Positions 58,515 through 64,000 of a stretch of 64,000 nt of DNA are shown one piece after another. Under the pieces are notes generated by a model, which was not told the origin of the DNA, did no database searches, and saw only the letters and a list, made by a program, of their open reading frames with translations. The DNA comes from Rhizobium mayense (GTDB taxonomy: Bacteria; Pseudomonadota; Alphaproteobacteria; Rhizobiales; Rhizobiaceae): NCBI RefSeq assembly GCF_030272705.1, contig NZ_JARFYM010000014.1:1-64000 (forward strand). Direction: 5' to 3'. The position numbers were made by a program, and so were the translations under genes. Position 1 is the first letter of the stretch. Each line of letters begins with the position of its first letter.

Positions 58515-60247
58515 ATCATCGCCGGCAACATGTCCGTCTCTTCATCGAAAAGTGCCGCGCGATTGGCGAGCGCCTGCTCATAGTCCGGCCTGATCGCAAT
58601 CGCCTTTTCATAACTCGCCAGCGCCTCGTCGGAGCGCCCCAAGCGGCGCAGCGCGTTTCCCTTGTTGTTATAGGCAATCGCATGATTTGGTTCGAGGGCG
58701 ATCGCTTGATCATAGCGGACGATGGCGCCTTCGAAATCCCTGATCGCGGCGAGAAGGTTGCCGTAGGTGCAGTGGGCTGCGGCGGAGTCGGGGCGAAGCT
58801 CCAATGCTCGCCCTATCTCGGCTTCCGCCTCCTTGGCCTCGCCACGCAGCAACAGGAGTATGCTCAACCGATGCGCCGCGTCGAAGTCTCCGGGGTTTTC
58901 GGCGATCGCGGCACGACATTGCTTTTCCGCCTCAGCACGATCGATGGCACCTTGACTGTCGGTCACCGTGTCCGTGACAGCATCATCCGATGTGATGGCC
59001 TGCCAGAGCATTCGCGACGCCACGATTTCGCGGTAGAGCGCTAGGGCGTCCTTGTGTGTCGGCTCGATCGCGAGAACCTGTCGGCAGCCTATCTCGGCAT
59101 TGGCCAGATCGCCGGCTGAATACAGGCTTTTGATGCGGGCGACGACGAACGGCAGGCAATGCTGGTCCAGCCGCTCGCCGAGGTTCCGCCCCGTCTTTGT
59201 ATCGATCCGGAAGCGCTCGATGCGTCGGCTGACCGAGCCGAAAATATACTTGTGCTCATAATCGCCGGGACCGAGGTCATAGATCCGAAAGCCATTCTCT
59301 ATCGCCCAGCGGATCGTATAGGCATGCACCATCAGGCCCGGCGACATATCTCGGATCGAGACATCACGCGCACTGAGGAAACAGAGTAAGCTCTTTCTGG
59401 GGCGATCGATAAGGACGGCGGAGGCCGCTATCGGCGCCTGGTCATGCCAGAGAATTGGCAGAAAAAGACCGCCGCTGCGCAAGCAATCCGGCAGAATGGA
59501 GTGCGAGTTGTCGAGAACATAGCGCGTATAGCCCGGATTACGCCGCCCCCATTGCTTCTCCCAAAGGCTCAGCAGCGTCGCCAAATCCGTTTCGATGGTT
59601 TCGGCATTGCTGTGGGTCACCCGGAACCCGGCGGAGCCATCCAGCTGGCGCAGGCAATGACGGACGTTCCGCCGCGCCCGCCAATGCAATTTCTCGCGAA
59701 GGAACGACCCAAAATCCGCCGGCAGCGTCACATGCACATGGATTTCCGGATCAATCCTCTCGGCCGCATCCGTAATCTGCGCAGGGCGCTTGACCCTGTC
59801 GCCGACGAAATCCGCCTGCGGAAAATGATCGAGGAAAGACCCGATCCGCGCGGACGACCGATCGATATCGTCAAGATGCAGGCTGCTCCAATGAAAGGAG
59901 CGAACGCAATCGGCGAAGGCTGGGACGACGGCATCGGCGAAGGCGGGATCGCAGAGAATGCCGGTATAGGAGGCGAAATAGGAGCCGCCCAAGACAATGG
60001 TGTTGTAGAAGCCCTTGCCCCGGTCCAGTCCGGTGCCGAGCTGGATCGGGAAGAAGGCCACATAGGCGCCATCGGTATCTTCCCTTGCCGCCAATACGAT
60101 CCAAGGCAGAGAACGCGAGGCAAACCAGCTCGATATCCAGGTCCAGGACAAGAAACACTGCGCTTCCGGGTCGATCTCATAGATCCGATCCCAGTTGTCT
60201 TTCAGCACTTGCAGATCTTCCAGCTTTTCGATCACGTCCACATGCAT
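58484..60247 (-). CDS. GNAT (FemAB/BioF2-like) and TPR fusion protein
   Basis: The 587-residue protein has an N-terminal acetyltransferase part: residues about 30-330 with FLSWTWISSWFASRSLPWIV, LREKLHWRARRNVRHCLRQL and GLFLPILWHDQAPIAASAVL, the pattern of the BioF2/CelD-like GNAT group that adds acyl groups to sugars or peptides. Residues 375-580 are helical repeats with TPR-like units such as AEAEIGRALELRPDSAAAHC, FEGAIVRYDQAIALEPNHAI and DEALASYEKAIAIRPDYEQA. ATG 60247 opens MHVDVIEKLEDLQVLKDNWD. The fusion suggests an acyltransferase recruited to a complex. No polysaccharide gene is near. It overlaps dinB by 31 bases. Confidence 0.78.
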   Translation of the reverse strand: MHVDVIEKLEDLQVLKDNWDRIYEIDPEAQCFLSWTWISSWFASRSLPWIVLAAREDTDGAYVAFFPIQLGTGLDRGKGFYNTIVLGGSYFASYTGILCDPAFADAVVPAFADCVRSFHWSSLHLDDIDRSSARIGSFLDHFPQADFVGDRVKRPAQITDAAERIDPEIHVHVTLPADFGSFLREKLHWRARRNVRHCLRQLDGSAGFRVTHSNAETIETDLATLLSLWEKQWGRRNPGYTRYVLDNSHSILPDCLRSGGLFLPILWHDQAPIAASAVLIDRPRKSLLCFLSARDVSIRDMSPGLMVHAYTIRWAIENGFRIYDLGPGDYEHKYIFGSVSRRIERFRIDTKTGRNLGERLDQHCLPFVVARIKSLYSAGDLANAEIGCRQVLAIEPTHKDALALYREIVASRMLWQAITSDDAVTDTVTDSQGAIDRAEAEKQCRAAIAENPGDFDAAHRLSILLLLRGEAKEAEAEIGRALELRPDSAAAHCTYGNLLAAIRDFEGAIVRYDQAIALEPNHAIAYNNKGNALRRLGRSDEALASYEKAIAIRPDYEQALANRAALFDEETDMLPAMIQLSRLPLNV

Positions 60248-60448
60248 GTCGAACGTCCGCCCGGTTCCCCATCCTGCAATTTAAGATACACATAAAATAC
60301 ATCCTCTAGCAATTGCGTCTATCGGGCAGGCCTTTGCCGGATGAAGCGACCAAAAAAGCAATTTAGGCGGACGGCGTGCCTTCAAGTCTTCCTTAAACTT
60401 CGAAGTCTAACCTGCAGCGATACGAGTATTGCGTTTTGGTATGTGTAT

Positions 60449-61711
60449 ATGAAGTCGCGTTTTCTTTTCGGACTTGGCCTGTTGTCGGCCACAGCCCTCA
60501 TTCATCCTGCCTTTGGCGCGGAAGATGCCCGCACATTGCAGATCGTCGTGTCAAAGGACCGGCAATCACTTGCCGTCTATGATGGCGACAAGGCGGTGGC
60601 GACATCGAAGGTTTCGACCGGCAAGCGCGGTCACGCGACGCCAAGCGGCATCTTCTCCATTCTGGAGAAGGAGGTCTATCATGAGTCCAATCTCTATTCG
60701 GATTCGCCGATGCCCTTCATGCAGCGGCTGACCTGGTCCGGCATCGCGCTGCACGAATCCAATTCGGTGCCGAACTATCCTGCCTCGCACGGCTGCGTGC
60801 GCATGCCCAAGGCTTTCGCCAAGATGCTCTACCAGATGACCGAGCGCGGCGTGCATGTCGTCATCGCCGACCAACCACTCGTGCCGCAGCCTTTCGAACA
60901 TGCCATGCTGTTCCAACCCGAAGCCGTCCCTGCCTCTGTTCTGTTTTCCGATCTTGAACTGCGGCCCACGACCGCCTTCCTGTCGCAGGCACAGCCGGTG
61001 CAGGTCGCCACCAACGATGTCGCTGCCCTACCCATGCCACAAGCCACCCAGGCGGCGCCCCTCGATCCGGCACCGCTCGGCATCCTCATCACCCGCCGGG
61101 GTCTGCGCGAAAATGTCCGCGACCTGCAGGGGCTGCTGAACGACATGGGTTTTGCGACCGGCACACCGGACGGCATGCTCGGACCGGCGACAGTGCAGGC
61201 AATCGAGGACTTCAAGAAGGCGCACAACATCAAGACATCGGGCGGACTTGTGAGCCCGGCGCTGATGAAGGCTGTCTACGACGTCGCCGGCAAGGGCGAA
61301 CCGCCGAACGGCGAAATCATGGTTCGGCAGAACTTCAAGCCGTTGTTCGAAGCGCCCGCCATTATCGCTGAGCCACAGGAAGCGCTCGGCACGCATTTCT
61401 TCACCGCCCACACCATCGATAAGGTGAACGGCAAAGCGGACTGGTTTGGCGTGACGCTGGAAGACGATCTTTCCAAGGATGCGAAAAAGCGGCTCGGCAT
61501 CACCAGCGAGGCGCACGCGGAATCGCTCGACGCAGCCGACCGCGCGCTCGACCGCGTCACGATACCCAATGACACCAGGCGCAAAATCGAGGATCTGCTC
61601 ACGGCCGGCTCGTCGCTGACGATTTCCGACACCGGCATCGGCCCGGAAACCGGCGACCAGACCGATTTCATCACCATCACCAATCGCGGCGCCCTTGGTA
61701 AAAGGGGTTAG
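60449..61711 (+). CDS. L,D-transpeptidase with peptidoglycan-binding domain
   Basis: The 420-residue protein makes or uses 3-3 cross-links in peptidoglycan, in the periplasm. Residues 1-24 are a signal peptide (MKSRFLFGLGLLSATALIHP, cleavage near FGA-E). The YkuD domain (residues 29-165) has H102 and the active site SHGCVR with C116. A linker follows. Residues about 245-320 form a PG_binding_1 domain (NVRDLQGLLNDMGFATGTPD, GPATVQAIEDFKKAHN). The last hundred residues are of unknown fold. ATG 60449 is chosen because the signal peptide starts there. It is divergent from the GNAT-TPR gene. Confidence 0.92.
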   Translation: MKSRFLFGLGLLSATALIHPAFGAEDARTLQIVVSKDRQSLAVYDGDKAVATSKVSTGKRGHATPSGIFSILEKEVYHESNLYSDSPMPFMQRLTWSGIALHESNSVPNYPASHGCVRMPKAFAKMLYQMTERGVHVVIADQPLVPQPFEHAMLFQPEAVPASVLFSDLELRPTTAFLSQAQPVQVATNDVAALPMPQATQAAPLDPAPLGILITRRGLRENVRDLQGLLNDMGFATGTPDGMLGPATVQAIEDFKKAHNIKTSGGLVSPALMKAVYDVAGKGEPPNGEIMVRQNFKPLFEAPAIIAEPQEALGTHFFTAHTIDKVNGKADWFGVTLEDDLSKDAKKRLGITSEAHAESLDAADRALDRVTIPNDTRRKIEDLLTAGSSLTISDTGIGPETGDQTDFITITNRGALGKRG

Positions 61712-61757
61712 AGCGGTCCAGATTTTCTCGGAATCTCAGAACCGCTCTATCTTTTTG
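61709..61757. terminator. Bidirectional terminator between the L,D-transpeptidase and dnaE
   Basis: TAGAGCGGT (61709-61717) pairs with ACCGCTCTA (61741-61749), and AGATT with AATCT inside it, followed by TCTTTTTGTTTTT on the plus strand. The transpeptidase stop codon is the first TAG. It can also end dnaE transcription from the other side. Confidence 0.82.
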
Positions 61758-61808
61758 TTTTTCGCAATTCCGGACGGAAAACCGCTGCGCACTTTTCCTG
61801 GAATTGCT

Positions 61809-64000
61809 TTAGACGAGCTCGACGTCGATCACACCGGGCGCGGTGCGCAGTGCGGCCGCGATTTCCGGCGTGATGCGGTACTTCTCCGGCAGCGCGACTT
61901 CCACCTCGCGCTTGCCCTCCTCCTTGATGACGATGAAGGAGACGAGACCATCGCCCTTGGCATTGAGGTGGGCGGCCACCGCCTTCAGCGGGCCGGAATC
62001 GCGGACGTAGACGCGTAGCGCCTTCTGCATCTGCAGCGACTTTTCCTCCAGCGATTGCGCCGTTTGCAGGCGCAGGCTGATGCCTTCCGGCCGCTCGTCC
62101 GCCTGCGCGGTAATGACGAAGGATTTGCCGACTTCCAGCACGTCGCGATATTGATTGAGTACCTCCGAGAACAGCACAGCCTCGAACTGGCCGGAGGCGT
62201 CGGAGAAGACGAAGATGCCCATCTTGTTGCCGGTGCGCGTCTTGCGCTCCTGCTTCGAGATGACGGTGCCGGCCAGGCGGCCATTGCTGGCCCCCTGCTT
62301 CACCGCCGTCGAGAAATCGGCGAAGGTCTGGACGCGCATCTTGTTGAGCACGTTCTTGTAGGTGTCCAGCGGATGGGCCGTGAGATAGAAGCCAAGCACC
62401 TGGAATTCGCGCAACAGCCGCTCCGAGGCTAGCCAGGGGGTAAAGGCCGGAAGCAGGATCTTTTCCGGTCCCGAAGCCGCGCTTCCGAACATGTCGGACT
62501 GGCCGCTTCGCTTGTTTTCCTGCGCGACTTGCGCGTAGCCCATGATCCGGTCCAGCCCGCCGATCAGCTGCGCGCGGTCGACGTCGAAACAATCGAAGGC
62601 GCCGGCGGCAATCAGGCTTTCCAACACACGGCGGTTGATCTGCTTCGGATCGATACGCAGGCAGAAATCCTCGATGCCGGCAAAAGGCTGGTCGCCGCGC
62701 ACTTCGGCAATATGGTCGACCGCAGATTCGCCGACACCCTTGATGGCCGCCAGCGCATAGTAAATCCGGTTTTCGCCCGTCTCGAAATGACGGAACGAGG
62801 TCTGAATCGACGGCGCGATAACTTCGATGCCGAGACGCTTGGCGTCCTGACGGAAGTCGTTGACCTTTTCGGTGTTCGCCATATCGAGCGTCATAGACGC
62901 CGCCAGGAACTCCACGGGATAATGCGCCTTCATATAGGCCGTCTGGTAGGAGACGATGGCGTAGGCAGCGGCGTGCGATTTGTTGAAGCCGTAGTTGGCG
63001 AACTTGGCCAGCAGGTCGAAAATGACGTCCGCCTGGCCCTTCGATACGCCATTCTCGACGGCGCCATCAACGAAGCGTTCGCGCTGCTGGTCCATCTCGG
63101 CCTTGATCTTCTTGCCCATGGCGCGGCGCAGAAGATCGGCCTCGCCGAGCGAATAGCCCGACAGGACTTGGGCGATCTGCATCACCTGCTCCTGATAGAC
63201 GATAACGCCCTGTGTCTCTTTCAGGAGATAGTCGATCGTCGGATGGATCGATTCGATCTCCTCTTCGCCATGCTTGCGGGCATTGTAGACCGGGATGTTT
63301 TCCATCGGGCCCGGACGGTAGAGGGCCACCAGCGCGATGATGTCCTCGATGCAGTCCGGGCGCATGCCGATCAGGGCCTTGCGCATGCCCGCACTTTCCA
63401 CCTGGAACACGCCGACCGTCTCGCCACGCGAGAGCATGTCATAGGTCGTCTTATCGTCGAGCGGAATGCTGGCGAGATCAAGCGTGATACCGCGCTTGGC
63501 AACGAAATCCACGGCCGTCTTCAGAACAGTCAGCGTCTTCAGGCCGAGGAAGTCGAACTTCACCAGGCCGGCCTGCTCCACCCATTTCATGTTGAATTGC
63601 GTGACCGGCATATCGGAGCGCGGGTCTCGATACATCGGCACCAGCTTCGATAGCGGCCGATCGCCGATGACGATGCCGGCGGCGTGTGTCGAGGCATGGC
63701 GATAGAGGCCCTCGATCTTTTGGGCGATGTCGAGCAGACGGGCGACGACCGGTTCCTTGTCGGCTTCCTCCTGAAGGCGCGGCTCTTCCTCGATCGCCTT
63801 GCTGAGCGGGGTCGGATTGGCGGGATTGTTCGGCACCAGCTTGCAGATCTTATCGACCTGGCCATAGGGCATTTCCAGCACGCGGCCGACGTCGCGCAGG
63901 GCGGCGCGCGCCTGCAGCGAACCGAAGGTGATGATCTGCGCCACCTGCTCGCGGCCATATTTCCGCTGCACGTAACGGATCACCTCTTCGCGGCGGTCCT
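61809..64000 (-). CDS. dnaE: DNA polymerase III alpha subunit, C-terminal part (cut by the window edge)
   Basis: This is the replicative polymerase subunit. The frame is open to the window edge, where DRREEVIRYVQRKYGREQVA begins; the first part of the gene, with the PHP domain, lies to the right. Present here are IITFGSLQARAALRDVGRVL, HAAGIVIGDRPLSKLVPMYR, KFDFLGLKTLTVLKTAVDFV, the finger region RPGPMENIPVYNARKHGEE, YQEQVMQIAQVLSGYSLGEA, GFNKSHAAAYAIVSYQTAYM and an OB-fold (AGTVISKQERKTRTGNKMGI). It ends IAAALRTAPGVIDVELV. The length and motifs identify DnaE1 rather than DnaE2. Confidence 0.95.
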   Translation of the reverse strand, partial: DRREEVIRYVQRKYGREQVAQIITFGSLQARAALRDVGRVLEMPYGQVDKICKLVPNNPANPTPLSKAIEEEPRLQEEADKEPVVARLLDIAQKIEGLYRHASTHAAGIVIGDRPLSKLVPMYRDPRSDMPVTQFNMKWVEQAGLVKFDFLGLKTLTVLKTAVDFVAKRGITLDLASIPLDDKTTYDMLSRGETVGVFQVESAGMRKALIGMRPDCIEDIIALVALYRPGPMENIPVYNARKHGEEEIESIHPTIDYLLKETQGVIVYQEQVMQIAQVLSGYSLGEADLLRRAMGKKIKAEMDQQRERFVDGAVENGVSKGQADVIFDLLAKFANYGFNKSHAAAYAIVSYQTAYMKAHYPVEFLAASMTLDMANTEKVNDFRQDAKRLGIEVIAPSIQTSFRHFETGENRIYYALAAIKGVGESAVDHIAEVRGDQPFAGIEDFCLRIDPKQINRRVLESLIAAGAFDCFDVDRAQLIGGLDRIMGYAQVAQENKRSGQSDMFGSAASGPEKILLPAFTPWLASERLLREFQVLGFYLTAHPLDTYKNVLNKMRVQTFADFSTAVKQGASNGRLAGTVISKQERKTRTGNKMGIFVFSDASGQFEAVLFSEVLNQYRDVLEVGKSFVITAQADERPEGISLRLQTAQSLEEKSLQMQKALRVYVRDSGPLKAVAAHLNAKGDGLVSFIVIKEEGKREVEVALPEKYRITPEIAAALRTAPGVIDVELV

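Overview
The window is chromosomal DNA of a Rhizobiales alphaproteobacterium, most likely Rhizobium sensu lato. The evidence is the GC-rich coding sequence, the divK-pleD pair, the NDUFA12 and DUF2155 genes, an alphaproteobacterial-type LexA box (GTTC-N7-GTTC), GANTC sites in a cell-cycle promoter, an RNase E whose S1 domain is split by a long acidic insert, and two mosaic inverted repeats of the RIME type. No phage, integrase, transposase, rRNA or CRISPR array was found. Nearly everything is housekeeping, with small accessory patches.

Layout. 1-2 kb: start of tuf (EF-Tu), a DUF3597 gene, a small lipoprotein gene, tRNA-Gly(TCC) and tRNA-Tyr(GTA). 2-8.2 kb: rlmB, a double-domain Inh-like secreted protein, several small unknown genes, a COG4705 membrane protein, a 611-residue TPR protein and tRNA-Thr(TGT). 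8.4-10.4 kb: nadK, a vapBC toxin-antitoxin pair with a clear operator, and a Nudix gene. 10.5-19.3 kb: prfB with an intact +1 programmed frameshift, PBP1A, AmiC amidase and rne. 19.6-24.9 kb: an aminotransferase, a DsbA-like protein and the tight aroQ-accB-accC-aat run. 25-30.7 kb: an accessory patch (PI-PLC-like protein, DUF1062), then DUF2155, NDUFA12, two GNAT acetyltransferases and a membrane protein. 30.7-37.3 kb: gatB, a GNAT gene, a YjhX-like gene, gatA, gatC, a metal-dependent hydrolase, ruvX and DUF6105. 37.4-41.1 kb: a TetR regulator, a GNAT gene, a second vapBC and an AidB-like gene. 41.3-52.9 kb: pyrB, a degenerate pyrC, plsY, dprA, topA, rnr, DUF983, an MFS gene and rpmG. 53.7-64 kb: pleD and divK, DUF3572, a HAD-like gene, a GNAT gene, dinB, a GNAT-TPR fusion, an L,D-transpeptidase and the 3' part of dnaE.

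How the genes fit together. Translation genes dominate (tuf, three tRNAs, prfB, gatCAB, rpmG, rlmB, aat). They sit with envelope synthesis (PBP1A, AmiC, L,D-transpeptidase, PlsY, AccBC), RNA decay (RNase E, RNase R), DNA topology and repair (TopA, DprA, RuvX, DinB, DnaE, AidB) and cell-cycle signalling (DivK/PleD).

The signals most worth a second look are the pyrB-linked dihydroorotase that has lost most metal ligands; the dinB gene with a Zn-ribbon extension and a LexA box eight bases before its start; nested hairpins in the rne leader and before aroQ; the two vapBC operators with alike half-sites but different spacing; the PI-PLC-like protein without a signal peptide; the YjhX-like gene 12 kb from topA; and the dispersed Thr-Tyr-Gly-tuf order that matches the enterobacterial thrU-tyrU-glyT-tufB cluster. 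I did not find a clear new multi-gene defence or biosynthetic system.
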